This document shows positions 27,361-35,341 of a stretch of DNA of 64,000 nt, one piece after another. Source of the DNA: Hypericibacter sp963696655 (GTDB lineage Bacteria > Pseudomonadota > Alphaproteobacteria > Dongiales > Dongiaceae). Position 1 is the stretch's first letter. Every line of letters starts with the position of its first letter. Under the pieces are notes generated by a model. It was not told where the DNA came from. It made no database searches and saw only the letters and a program-made list of their open reading frames with translations. Position numbers and translations under genes: made by a program. The stretch lies in the NCBI GenBank assembly GCA_963696655.1, contig CAVOLB010000136.1:12927-76926 (forward strand), written 5' to 3'.

Positions 27361-28125
27361 ATGAAACGCTTGTCTGGAAAGGTTGCCATCGTCACCGGGG
27401 CGAGCGCGGGCATCGGCCGTGCCACGGCGATGCTGTTCGCGCGGGAAGGGGCCAGGCTGGTCCTGGGCGCCCGCCGCAAGAACGAGCTCGACGCGCTGGT
27501 GGCCGAGATCACCGCCCATGGCGGCGAGGCGGCCGCCCTTGCCGGCGATGTGCGGTCGGAGGATTACGCCAAGGCCCTGGTGGCGCTGGCCGTCGGCCAG
27601 TTCGGCAAGCTCGACGTGGCCTTCAACAATGCCGGCACCCTGGGCGAGCTCGGCGCCAGCACCGGCGTCTCGGAGGCCGGTTGGAACGATGCCATCGCCA
27701 TCAACCTGACCGGCTCCTTCCTCGGCGCCAAGCACCAGATCGCCGAGATGGAGAAGCAGGGCCGCGGCTCGGTGATCTTCACCTCGACCTTCGTCGGCTA
27801 CAGCTGCGCCTTCCCGGGCGTTGCCGCCTATGCCGCCAGCAAGGCCGGGCTGATCGGACTGACCCAGGCGCTGGCGGCCGAGTTCGGGCCGAAGGGCATT
27901 CGCGTCAACGCGATCCTGCCGGGCGCCGTCGACACCGCGATGTATCGGGATATGAACAACACGCCGGAATCGCAGGCCTTCATCACCAACCTGCATGCGC
28001 TGAAGCGCGTCGCCACGCCCGAGGAGATCGCCCGCTCGGTGCTTTATCTCGCCTCCGACGATGCTTCCTTCGTCACGGGCACGGCTTCGCTCGTGGATGG
28101 CGGCCTCTCGATCACGCGCAGCTGA
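27361..28125 (+). CDS. SDR family oxidoreductase
   Basis: A 254-residue classical short-chain dehydrogenase/reductase. The cofactor loop is TGASAGIG near the N-terminus, with NNAG in DVAFNNAGTLG, catalytic Ser upstream of the Tyr, and YAASKAG as the Y-x3-K motif. The C-terminal GTASLVDGGLSI segment is also typical. An Arg in the GARRKNE loop suggests NADPH preference. The substrate is unknown. It starts at ATG 27361 with AGGAGAAAG upstream, and is probably regulated by the divergent LysR protein. Confidence 0.93.
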   Translation: MKRLSGKVAIVTGASAGIGRATAMLFAREGARLVLGARRKNELDALVAEITAHGGEAAALAGDVRSEDYAKALVALAVGQFGKLDVAFNNAGTLGELGASTGVSEAGWNDAIAINLTGSFLGAKHQIAEMEKQGRGSVIFTSTFVGYSCAFPGVAAYAASKAGLIGLTQALAAEFGPKGIRVNAILPGAVDTAMYRDMNNTPESQAFITNLHALKRVATPEEIARSVLYLASDDASFVTGTASLVDGGLSITRS

Positions 28126-28288
28126 GGGTTGGGACAGGGGCGGGCCCGAGGCGACGGCGAGACCGGGTCGGATCTCGCCCTCGCCGAGGCCGCCTTTGTC
28201 AGCGGACAATTGCCGCCTTGCGGCTGCCTCGGGGCGCGCGTCACTATCGAGCCTTCCGACCAGCCCATAGCAGCTCGAGAGGCCGACC

Positions 28289-29713
28289 ATGCCGTCATCG
28301 GATTCCGATCTTCTCCATATATCGGCAACCGAGGCGCTGGCCGCATTCCGCGCGCGCAAACTCTCGCCGGTCGAGCTGATGCGGGCGATGATCGATCGTG
28401 CCGAAGCCGTCAACCCGCGCCTCAACGCGATCACGCTGCCTTACTACGAGCCGGCGCTGGCGGGCGCGAAACAGGCCGAAGCCCGCTACATGGGCAAAGG
28501 CGAGGCGCCGCGGCCGCTGGAGGGCCTGCCGCTCGCCGTCAAGGACATGTCGCATATCGAGGGCGAGCCGGTCTCGATGGGCTCCTGGAGCTACGAGGCC
28601 TATCGCAGCGATCACACCTCGCCGACCATCGGGCGGTTGCTGGCGGCCGGCGCCCTCATGCATATGCGCACCACCACGCCCGATTTCGGTTTCTCGGGGA
28701 TCACGCGCAGTCCGCGCTACGGCATCAGCCGCAATCCCTGGAATACGGATTACACGCCGGGTGGTTCCTCAGGCGGCTCGGCGGCGGCGGTCGCGGCCGG
28801 CATGGCGGTGATCGCTGACGGCTCGGACGGCGGCGGCTCGATCCGGATCCCGGCCTCGGCCTGCGGATTGGTCGGCTACAAGGCGCCGGCGGGACGCAAT
28901 CCGAACGACCGCTCGCTCCCGCTCGAGCCCCTGATCACGACCGGCCCCATCACCCGCACGGTCGCGGATGCCGCGCTCATGCAGAATCTGATGAGTGGCC
29001 CGCATACGGACGATCTCATGTCGCTGCGCGAGCGCGTCCTGCTGCCGGAGACATTCGCCTCGATCAAGGATTGCCGGATCGCCTATTCGCCGGACCTGGG
29101 CAGCTATGCGATCGAGGAGAGCGTCGCCCGCAACATGCGCGCCGCGGTCGATGTCTTCCGCGGGCTGGGCTGTCAGGTCGAGGAGGTGAAGCTGCCCTGG
29201 ACCACCGCCAATCTCGACTGCTGGAAAATCTATTGGGAAGGGCTCTACGCCGCGCTGATGAAGGACATGCTGCCGCAATGGCGCGACCGGCTCGATCCCT
29301 TCGTGGTCGGCATCGTCGAGCGCGGCCTGAAACGCTCGGCGGTCGATCTCTACAACACGACGATCCACCGCGGCGCCATGTATCAGGGGATCGTGCCGTT
29401 CCTCGAGGCCTATGACGTCCTCATCTGCCCGACGCTCGCCGTCCCGGCGGTGCCGGTCACGCATTCCGAGACCGACCCGGGCTTCAAGATCGCCGGGCGC
29501 TCCGTCGATCCCTATTGCGGCTGGTTCCTGACAAGCCCGTTCAATCTTCTGGGCCAGCTCCCGGTCATCTCGGTGCCCTCGGGCATCGGGTCGAACGGCG
29601 TGCCGACCGGCCTGCAGATCGTCGGCCGCAGCTATGACGACGCGTCCGTCTTCCGCTTCGCGGCGGCCTTCGAGCAGGCCGCGCCCTGGCGCTCGAAACG
29701 GCCGGCTTTGTGA
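28289..29713 (+). CDS. Amidase signature family amidohydrolase
   Basis: A 474-residue amidase-signature enzyme. The Ser-cisSer-Lys catalytic triad is visible: Lys in LAVKDMSHIEG, the flexible GGSSGGSAAAVAAG block with cis-Ser, and the nucleophile in SDGGGSIRIPAS. It hydrolyses a C-N amide bond; the substrate is unknown (acetamidase or aryl amide type possible). It is not GatA, since a true gatA follows gatC at the end of the window and this one lacks GatA-specific motifs. It follows the SDR gene by 163 bp, so it could be in the same transcription unit. Confidence 0.9.
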   Translation: MPSSDSDLLHISATEALAAFRARKLSPVELMRAMIDRAEAVNPRLNAITLPYYEPALAGAKQAEARYMGKGEAPRPLEGLPLAVKDMSHIEGEPVSMGSWSYEAYRSDHTSPTIGRLLAAGALMHMRTTTPDFGFSGITRSPRYGISRNPWNTDYTPGGSSGGSAAAVAAGMAVIADGSDGGGSIRIPASACGLVGYKAPAGRNPNDRSLPLEPLITTGPITRTVADAALMQNLMSGPHTDDLMSLRERVLLPETFASIKDCRIAYSPDLGSYAIEESVARNMRAAVDVFRGLGCQVEEVKLPWTTANLDCWKIYWEGLYAALMKDMLPQWRDRLDPFVVGIVERGLKRSAVDLYNTTIHRGAMYQGIVPFLEAYDVLICPTLAVPAVPVTHSETDPGFKIAGRSVDPYCGWFLTSPFNLLGQLPVISVPSGIGSNGVPTGLQIVGRSYDDASVFRFAAAFEQAAPWRSKRPAL

Positions 29714-29904
29714 TCCGGCCCATTGCCACGCCGAGCGGCATGACCTAATAGTATTATCATGCTCATATAAATACAATTAAAAATAGTACAAGGCGGACCG
29801 CCGCCGTTGCGGGGTGGTGCCGGTGTCGGTCAGTTGGGGGGATGGTCCTCGCGAGTCGGCAGGCTATACAGGCCGGAAGAACTCGAGCGCCCGATACGCA
29901 TAAA

Positions 29905-31755
29905 ATGAACATCGCCAATCCCACACTCTCCTCCGCCCATCGCGCTGCGCTGTCCTCGAATCTCGCCGAGGTGTTCGGCTTCACCGAGCTGCGCCCGGGC
30001 CAGACGGAGGCGATCGAGGCGCTCCTGGGCGGGCGCCATGTGCTGGCGGTCATGCCGACGGGTGCCGGCAAGTCGCTCTGCTATCAGCTGCCGGCGCTGG
30101 TGCTGGGCGGACTCACCATCGTCGTGTCGCCTTTGCTGGCGCTGATGCGCGACCAGGTGGCGGCGCTGCGCCTAAACGGCATCGCCGCCGGCAGCATCAA
30201 TTCGGACCAGAGCCGCGAGGACAATGTCGCGGTCTGGCGGCAGGCGCAGGCGGGCGAGATCCGGCTGCTCTATCTGTCGCCGGAGCGGCTGATGACCGAG
30301 GCCATGCTCAATGCCCTGGCCAGGCTCGATCTGCGGCTGATCGCGATCGACGAGGCCCATTGCATCTCGCAATGGGGCCCGGCGTTCCGTCCCGAATATG
30401 AGGCGCTGGCGGGCCTGCGCGATCGCTTTCCGGGCGTGCCGATCATCGGCCTCACCGCGACGGCCGATCCGGCGACCCGGGCCGATATCGAGGCCAAGGT
30501 CTTCGCCGGCGACGCCGTCTCCGTGGTCACCGGATTCGACCGGCCGAACCTCTCGCTCTCGGTCACGCTCAAGGACCAGTGGAAGAAGCAGACCGTCGCC
30601 TTCGTGAAGGCGCGCAAAGGCCAGAGCGGCATCGTCTATTGCCTCTCGCGCAAGAAGACCGAGGAGGTCGCGGCCCTGCTGCGCGAGGAGGGTCATGCGG
30701 CGCTGGCCTTCCATGCCGGCATGGAGAGCGTCGTCAAGCAGCAGGTCCAGGACCGCTTCATGACCGAGCCCGGCATCGTCATGGTCGCGACCGTCGCCTT
30801 CGGCATGGGGATCGACAAGCCCGACATCCGCTATGTGCTCCATACCGATCTGCCGGCGAGCCCCGAGGCCTATTACCAGGAGATCGGGCGCGCCGGCCGC
30901 GACGGGCTGCCGGCCGACACCATGCTGCTCTACGGCCTCGACGATATCCGCATGCGGCGCGTCTTCATCGAGCAGGAGGAGAGCGCGCCCGAGCGCAAGC
31001 GGCGGGAGCATAAGCGGCTCGATGCGCTGATCGCCTATTGCGAGGCACCGGAATGCCGCCGGCGCATGCTGCTGCGCTATTTCGGCGACGAGAGCGCTCC
31101 TTGCGGCAATTGCGACGTCTGCCTCGATCCGGTCGAGACGCGCGACGGCATCAAGGAGGCGCGCCTCGTGCTCGAGGCGGTGATGCGCACCGGCCAGAAA
31201 TTCGGCGCCGCCCATATCGTCAATGTGCTGTGCGGCACCAAGAACGAGAAGACCGCGAGCTTCCATCATGAGGACCTGAGCGGCTTCGGCGCCGGCGCCG
31301 ACCGGCCGCAGGGCGAGTGGCAGGGCGTCATCCGCCAGATGGTCGCGGCCGGCCTGCTCGATATCGACATCGCGGGCTTCGGCGGCCTGCGCACGACAGC
31401 GGCGGGCCAGGCCCTGATGGGCGGGGAGGGCAGCTTCCGCTACCGCCCCGACCGTCTCGGCAAGGAGCGGAAAGGCCGGCGCGAGAAGTCGGCGGCGGCG
31501 CAGGCGGTCGACAATCTCGATGCCGCCGGCGGCGAGTTGCTGCAGCGCCTCAAGGCCCTGCGCCTCACCCTCGCCAAGGCGCGCGGCGTTCCGGCCTATG
31601 TGATCTTCTCCGACCGCACCCTGGCCGACATGGCCGCCAGGCGCCCGCGCAACGCCGACGAGTTCGCCGAGGTCTTCGGCGTGGGCGAGGCGAAGCGGCG
31701 GGATTTCGGGCGGCTGTTCCTGCAGGTCATCGGCAGCGATTCCGGTTCAGGCTGA
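29905..31755 (+). CDS. recQ: ATP-dependent DNA helicase RecQ
   Basis: 3-prime to 5-prime helicase for recombination and stalled forks. The 616-residue protein has motif I MPTGAGKSLCYQLPAL, DEAH in AIDEAHCISQWG, motif VI QEIGRAGRDG, the zinc-binding cysteines YCEAPECRR and CGNCDVC, an RQC winged helix, and a C-terminal HRDC domain (about 530-610). The start ATG 29905 (MNIANPTLSS) is preferred; an ATG at 29842 would add 21 unconserved residues. Its last 9 bp overlap the convergent hypothetical gene. Upstream is an AT-rich patch (about 29745-29795) that is a likely promoter. Confidence 0.96.
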   Translation: MNIANPTLSSAHRAALSSNLAEVFGFTELRPGQTEAIEALLGGRHVLAVMPTGAGKSLCYQLPALVLGGLTIVVSPLLALMRDQVAALRLNGIAAGSINSDQSREDNVAVWRQAQAGEIRLLYLSPERLMTEAMLNALARLDLRLIAIDEAHCISQWGPAFRPEYEALAGLRDRFPGVPIIGLTATADPATRADIEAKVFAGDAVSVVTGFDRPNLSLSVTLKDQWKKQTVAFVKARKGQSGIVYCLSRKKTEEVAALLREEGHAALAFHAGMESVVKQQVQDRFMTEPGIVMVATVAFGMGIDKPDIRYVLHTDLPASPEAYYQEIGRAGRDGLPADTMLLYGLDDIRMRRVFIEQEESAPERKRREHKRLDALIAYCEAPECRRRMLLRYFGDESAPCGNCDVCLDPVETRDGIKEARLVLEAVMRTGQKFGAAHIVNVLCGTKNEKTASFHHEDLSGFGAGADRPQGEWQGVIRQMVAAGLLDIDIAGFGGLRTTAAGQALMGGEGSFRYRPDRLGKERKGRREKSAAAQAVDNLDAAGGELLQRLKALRLTLAKARGVPAYVIFSDRTLADMAARRPRNADEFAEVFGVGEAKRRDFGRLFLQVIGSDSGSG

Positions 31756-32175
31756 CCGAGCAGGGAGAGGCGAGACGACAAGCTTCTTTGCGCAGGGGCC
31801 ATCCTTCTTCGCAGCCAGCGACCAGCCTGGCTTGGAGCCCGCGCATAGCCTTGCGAGCAGCAGATCACCGAAGAAAACATTTGCCATCAATCTACCGTCG
31901 CCGTCCGTCGACCACCGGACGCTGACCCCCAATTCGTCGTCCGGAATTCTCAAGCCGGGAATATCGAGGACATAGGCCGATGGATTGGCAAATGGCGCAT
32001 TCTCTTTGTCGTGCCATTCGGGTTCGTCGGGCGTCTCGCCGCGATTATAGAGCCACACATCGCCGACAATCTCGTTCTCGGGTGAGTAGAAGTAAGCATA
32101 AGCAACCCAGTTGTCGTCCACGATGACGATGGACGATCCGCTTTCGGGATGCTTGAAGGTCCACTCGAAACCCAT
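31747..32175 (-). CDS. Hypothetical protein
   Basis: A 142-residue acidic, soluble-looking protein from ATG 32175 (MGFEWTFKHPESG); a GTG at 32181 would add two residues. It has no signal peptide or membrane helix. Segments such as VAYAYFYSPE, GDVWLYNRG and LGVSVRWSTDG alternate hydrophobic and polar residues, suggesting a small beta-rich fold. I recognise no family. The 3-prime end overlaps recQ by 9 bp. It belongs to a run of five unrecognised genes (31.7-34.2 kb). Small single-domain proteins of this look are often immunity or accessory proteins, but nothing here shows that. Confidence 0.7.
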   Translation of the reverse strand: MGFEWTFKHPESGSSIVIVDDNWVAYAYFYSPENEIVGDVWLYNRGETPDEPEWHDKENAPFANPSAYVLDIPGLRIPDDELGVSVRWSTDGDGRLMANVFFGDLLLARLCAGSKPGWSLAAKKDGPCAKKLVVSPLPARSA

Positions 32176-32227
32176 CGTCACTTGCGTTGCCTCCCGCCAG
32201 CGGGAGCCGCAATGGAACGATCCGATG

Positions 32228-32437
32228 TCACTTATACGGATCCAAATCCGGATACTGGCGGAGGATCGGTGTCAGTAGATCCGGGTAGATATCGCCCATG
32301 ATCTGCGCCAAGCGCCGCCGAAAATCTCTTCTCTCATCTTCGGCGACGATTTGTTCCGTGAGGGCAGCCAGGCGATTGAGTGGTTCGGTCACGGTTTGCA
32401 CGACCTCGATCATCCGAACCGCTAGGTCTCTTTCCAT
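32228..32437 (-). CDS. Small hypothetical protein
   Basis: A 69-residue, mostly helical, charged protein: MERDLAVRMIEVVQTVTEPL followed by a region rich in Glu, Asp and Arg, ending QYPDLDPYK. It has no membrane segment. Amphipathic helices of this size could form a coiled coil or a helical bundle. Ribosome site and codon use do not argue against it, but no homologue is recalled. It lies 52 bp upstream of the ATG of the 142-residue hypothetical gene, in the same orientation, so the two could be one transcription unit. Confidence 0.55.
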   Translation of the reverse strand: MERDLAVRMIEVVQTVTEPLNRLAALTEQIVAEDERRDFRRRLAQIMGDIYPDLLTPILRQYPDLDPYK

Positions 32438-32566
32438 GTTGCAACCTGGATGGTGGCCGTTCCGGCGCTGCGATCAAACCTTGGTGACCAGGATAACCAG
32501 AGGTTGTAGGATCAGGCAAGAGACGCGAGCCGTGTGAATATTCACCGCTTTGGGAATGCGTGACCC

Positions 32567-33331
32567 ATGAAGCGCAGATGTCCGAAATGTGAAGAGCGGG
32601 CGGTATCAGTCTGGAGCGCCGACGCACTGACGATGAATTGCGCGGCATGCGGTGCCTATTTCAGACATTCCCGACTTTGGGATCAGACGTGGTACTGGGG
32701 TTTCACTCTCCTCCTTATCAACGAGTTCAGCCTCGCGCTGCTCGCGTTCGCTCTTGTTCTTTCAGTTTCCGATCCATTGTCCTGGTGGTCCGTCCTATCG
32801 GTCGCGCTTCTCGTGGCATGGGTCGCGGTTTTCGCCTCCCGAGCGCTCATTCCCCTGCGCGAGGTCGAGGCGCCAAACCCTGACGAGAGGCGCCGGAACT
32901 GGCGCCATAGAGGCCTGCATCTCCTGCTGATTGCCTTGCCCTTCCTGCAATGGGTGCTTCCGTTCGTCGGCCGGTCCGACTATCAGGTCAACTTTCCCGT
33001 GGCGATCGCCGTGGCGTCGGTTGCGGTTGGCTTTCTGGTCTATTCCATCTCGCTGAACGGCCGCTATTTCTATTATCGAGGACTGCGGCGACGCTTGGTG
33101 GGAACCGGACAGGCCCCGGCCCTGGCGGATACGAACTTGGCGCTCACGCTCGGTTTTCCCTGTTGTTGGGCCGGGATCTCGCTGGCCGTTTTCTATTTGC
33201 AGATCGATGGCGCCGACAGCGACCTGCGGAAACTTGGCCTGATTGCGCTCGCTGCAATCGCATCGTTGGCTTCGCTGCTTATGGGCTGCTACTGGGCCGG
33301 GCGGAATTCGACCCGTCCCGCATTTCGATGA
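32567..33331 (+). CDS. Zinc-ribbon multi-pass membrane protein of unknown function
   Basis: A 254-residue protein with an N-terminal CxxC-x16-CxxC zinc ribbon (C5, C8, C25, C28) and about six hydrophobic helices. The segments include YWGFTLLLINEFSLALLAFA, ALLVAWVAVFASRAL, LLLIALPFLQWVLPFV, and a final pair (about 195-245). Similar ribbon-plus-membrane proteins exist in proteobacteria, but none has a clear role. The ribbon would face the cytoplasm. It is the first gene of a three-gene rightward run (spacings 13 and 23 bp). Confidence 0.7.
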   Translation: MKRRCPKCEERAVSVWSADALTMNCAACGAYFRHSRLWDQTWYWGFTLLLINEFSLALLAFALVLSVSDPLSWWSVLSVALLVAWVAVFASRALIPLREVEAPNPDERRRNWRHRGLHLLLIALPFLQWVLPFVGRSDYQVNFPVAIAVASVAVGFLVYSISLNGRYFYYRGLRRRLVGTGQAPALADTNLALTLGFPCCWAGISLAVFYLQIDGADSDLRKLGLIALAAIASLASLLMGCYWAGRNSTRPAFR

Positions 33332-33344
33332 GGGGGTCGGCCCG

Positions 33345-33839
33345 ATGGGACGACAGATCAATTTTTACCTGACCCCCGAGGACCAGGTGGCCTTCGAGGA
33401 ACGCCTCAAGAAGGCGGGCGATTTCGTCGCCCTCCGTTGGAAATCGGACAAGCCGGAACCGGCGGTGGTGGATTTGTCAGCTCAAAGGGGCTTTCTGTCC
33501 CTGCGTTTGGTCTTGCCACAGCACCTTTCCGAACTCTCGATACAGCCAATTCCCAGCCGTCAGGAATATTTCGTGGACGGTTTGATCTCGCCGGTGGTGG
33601 AGTATTCGCGATGCCCTCAGGAGGATCGTCTGATCCGTCGCGGCCGCCTCTATTTTCAGGAAGGCTATTTCGATGCCGCCGGCAAATGGGTCGTGAAGGA
33701 CGAGGTCTTCATCACTTGGGCGCGGCGCCTGCGCGAAACAGCGCGCCGGTTCTTCAAGGGGCGACGCATCAGCTTTTTCTATCTGGGCGAAGGCGCGGAA
33801 AGGGCCCGGGCGGAAGGTTTTGAGCTGTCGCAGATCTAG
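33345..33839 (+). CDS. Hypothetical protein, second gene of an unknown operon
   Basis: A 164-residue soluble protein from ATG 33345 (MGRQINFYLTPEDQ). The start is chosen because the in-frame region upstream overlaps the preceding gene. The N-terminal INFYLTPEDQVAFEERLKK resembles openings seen in uncharacterised bacterial proteins that fold like small effector or immunity-related domains, but I cannot assign a family. The protein is basic in its last third (RRLRETARRFFKGRR). It has no signal peptide. It probably shares a transcript with the membrane protein gene and the following gene. Confidence 0.62.
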   Translation: MGRQINFYLTPEDQVAFEERLKKAGDFVALRWKSDKPEPAVVDLSAQRGFLSLRLVLPQHLSELSIQPIPSRQEYFVDGLISPVVEYSRCPQEDRLIRRGRLYFQEGYFDAAGKWVVKDEVFITWARRLRETARRFFKGRRISFFYLGEGAERARAEGFELSQI

Positions 33840-33862
33840 CGGGTTTTCTCGGAGGGTAGCGC

Positions 33863-34216
33863 ATGATCGCGAAAAGATTATCCACGCGTCTGATCATTGA
33901 GATCGCCGCCATTCTGATCGTCGTGATGACGGCGTTTCAGACCATGCGAGCGTCCGAAGTCAGAACGACTGAGAAGATCTCTGCAGCCGGTTTCGTCGCC
34001 ATCCGGACCGCGGCCCAGAAGCTGGAAGAACATGGCGTGCCGGTGGACGGCTATGCGATCTCGGTGGTCACCTCGGCCGCCGGCGTGACCGTTTTCTTCG
34101 TCGATCCGAAGGGATGCCCGGAAGGCACACGCGGGAATTGCGGAGATATTGAGGGCTTCGAAGCGGAGTTGACGCCGGACGGCCAGCAGGTCGTCCGATC
34201 GGCGTTCATCCGATAG
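33863..34216 (+). CDS. Hypothetical protein with N-terminal hydrophobic segment
   Basis: A 117-residue protein. Residues about 8-25 (TRLIIEIAAILIVVMTAF) form a membrane anchor or uncleaved signal. The rest would be periplasmic and contains two cysteines (GCPEG and GNCGD) that could form a disulfide. No family is recognised. It is the last gene of the three-gene run, and a strong hairpin at 34232-34260 follows its stop. Confidence 0.6.
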   Translation: MIAKRLSTRLIIEIAAILIVVMTAFQTMRASEVRTTEKISAAGFVAIRTAAQKLEEHGVPVDGYAISVVTSAAGVTVFFVDPKGCPEGTRGNCGDIEGFEAELTPDGQQVVRSAFIR

Positions 34217-34231
34217 CCCCCCAAAAGCCGA

Positions 34232-34260
34232 AGGCCGCGCACCTTTCGGTGTCGCGGCCT
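34232..34260. terminator. Bidirectional terminator between the hypothetical operon and rpmG
   Basis: The stem AGGCCGCG/CGCGGCCT continues with CACC/GGTG around a TTTC loop. Reading leftward (minus strand), a T-rich TTCGGCTTTT follows the stem, so it should stop rpmG transcription. On the plus strand it lies 16 bp after the last hypothetical gene. Confidence 0.65.
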
Positions 34261-34317
34261 CCTAGCCTCTCGACGGTGCTGGGGCTAACCCCGCACCGGA
34301 GCGCGTGTGAGCGCTCC

Positions 34318-34485
34318 CTACTTGATCTTGTATTCCTTGAACGCGACATGCTTGCGCGCGACCGGGTCGTACTTCTTGAACTCGAGCTTCTCGGTCTTTG
34401 TGCGCGGGTTCTTCTTGGTCACGTAATAGAAGCCGGTGTCGGCCGTGCTGACCAATTTGATGAGGATCGTGCTGCTCTTGGCCAT
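34318..34485 (-). CDS. rpmG: 50S ribosomal protein L33
   Basis: A 55-residue basic protein, MAKSSTILIKLVSTADTGFY onwards, ending AFKEYKIK. It matches bacterial L33 of the cysteine-free type: no zinc-binding CxxC pairs, unlike zinc-containing paralogues. It sits near the tRNA site of the large subunit. The ATG at 34485 has GGAGCGG upstream. It is a short gene below common length cut-offs. Position beside a NUDIX gene and pleD is common in relatives. Confidence 0.95.
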   Translation of the reverse strand: MAKSSTILIKLVSTADTGFYYVTKKNPRTKTEKLEFKKYDPVARKHVAFKEYKIK

Positions 34486-34606
34486 GGTGGGCCGCTCCTG
34501 AAAACCGCTTCAAAACAGGCGGCGGAAGATAAGCGTTTCCCGGTTTAAGTCAAGATTTCCGGGGGGTTGTCGGGAGTGGCGGAACGCCCCGGCGGCCGGC
34601 CCCGGC

Positions 34607-35293
34607 CTAACCCCGCCGGGGCTTGGCTACATCCTTGATATAGCGGAACAAAGCGGGATTCTCGGCGCCCGGTCGGTGGCCCCGCCGCCAGCGCCGGACG
34701 GCCTCCGCCAGCACATATTCGGTCACATCGACCAGGTTCATGCCGGCCATGGCCTCGACCGGGCGCCAGGCCAGGTCCACGAGCTCGCCGTCGCCCGCGA
34801 GCCCGCCCTGGGCCGCCGCCCCGTCGCCCAGGAAGAAGCGGCTGTTATAGCGCCGGTGCGAGCCCCGGGGCGTGATCGCCCGGCAGATGAAATCGAACGC
34901 CTCGAAGCGGGGCGCCAGGCCGCGCTCGGCGAATTGGCGCCAGATGTCGGCCTTGGGTGGATAGGCAGGCTGGGGACCGGGGGCCCCGATCAGCAGGCCC
35001 GTCTCCTCGAAGGTCTCGCGAATGGCAGCGCGCAGAAAGGTCGCGGGGCGCTTGCGGGGCGCCGCCCGGCGCAGCGCGGTCTCGACGCCCGGCGCCAGAT
35101 GTTCCTCGAAGCCGGAGGGCAGCCGGTCTTGCGGATCCACGCGCCCGCCTGGGAAGACATAGATGTCGGGCAGGAACTTCGCCTTGCCGTGGCGGCGTCC
35201 CATCAGCACTTCGGGTCCGCCATGGGCACCCTCGCGCAGCAGCACGATGCCGGCCGCGTCGACCGGCCTGACCAGAGGGATCGTCTCGGTCAC
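34607..35293 (-). CDS. NUDIX hydrolase
   Basis: A 228-residue NUDIX pyrophosphohydrolase. The Nudix box core is RETFEETGLLI. The preceding Gly comes from FPGGRVDPQD, but it is separated by an insertion of about 30 residues (GFEEHLAPGVETALRR), so the box is of the split type found in a subfamily of larger NUDIX proteins. The start codon is GTG 35293 (MTETIPLVRPVDAAG). The substrate, probably a nucleoside diphosphate derivative or CoA-like compound, is unknown. Confidence 0.88.
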   Translation of the reverse strand: MTETIPLVRPVDAAGIVLLREGAHGGPEVLMGRRHGKAKFLPDIYVFPGGRVDPQDRLPSGFEEHLAPGVETALRRAAPRKRPATFLRAAIRETFEETGLLIGAPGPQPAYPPKADIWRQFAERGLAPRFEAFDFICRAITPRGSHRRYNSRFFLGDGAAAQGGLAGDGELVDLAWRPVEAMAGMNLVDVTEYVLAEAVRRWRRGHRPGAENPALFRYIKDVAKPRRG

Positions 35294-35341
35294 CGGGAGT
35301 CGACCGTGTCGCGCGTCATATGTCGACCGCTTCGCTCAGGG

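Noticed and set aside
29714..29904. Small RNA or tRNA gene before recQ
   Set aside because: Only an AT-rich patch and a weak GC hairpin are visible; no cloverleaf or T-loop sequence was found here or in the other gaps.
31747..32437. Toxin-antitoxin pair
   Set aside because: The two small genes lack any recognised toxin or antitoxin motif, and the overlap that would support it is with recQ, not between them.
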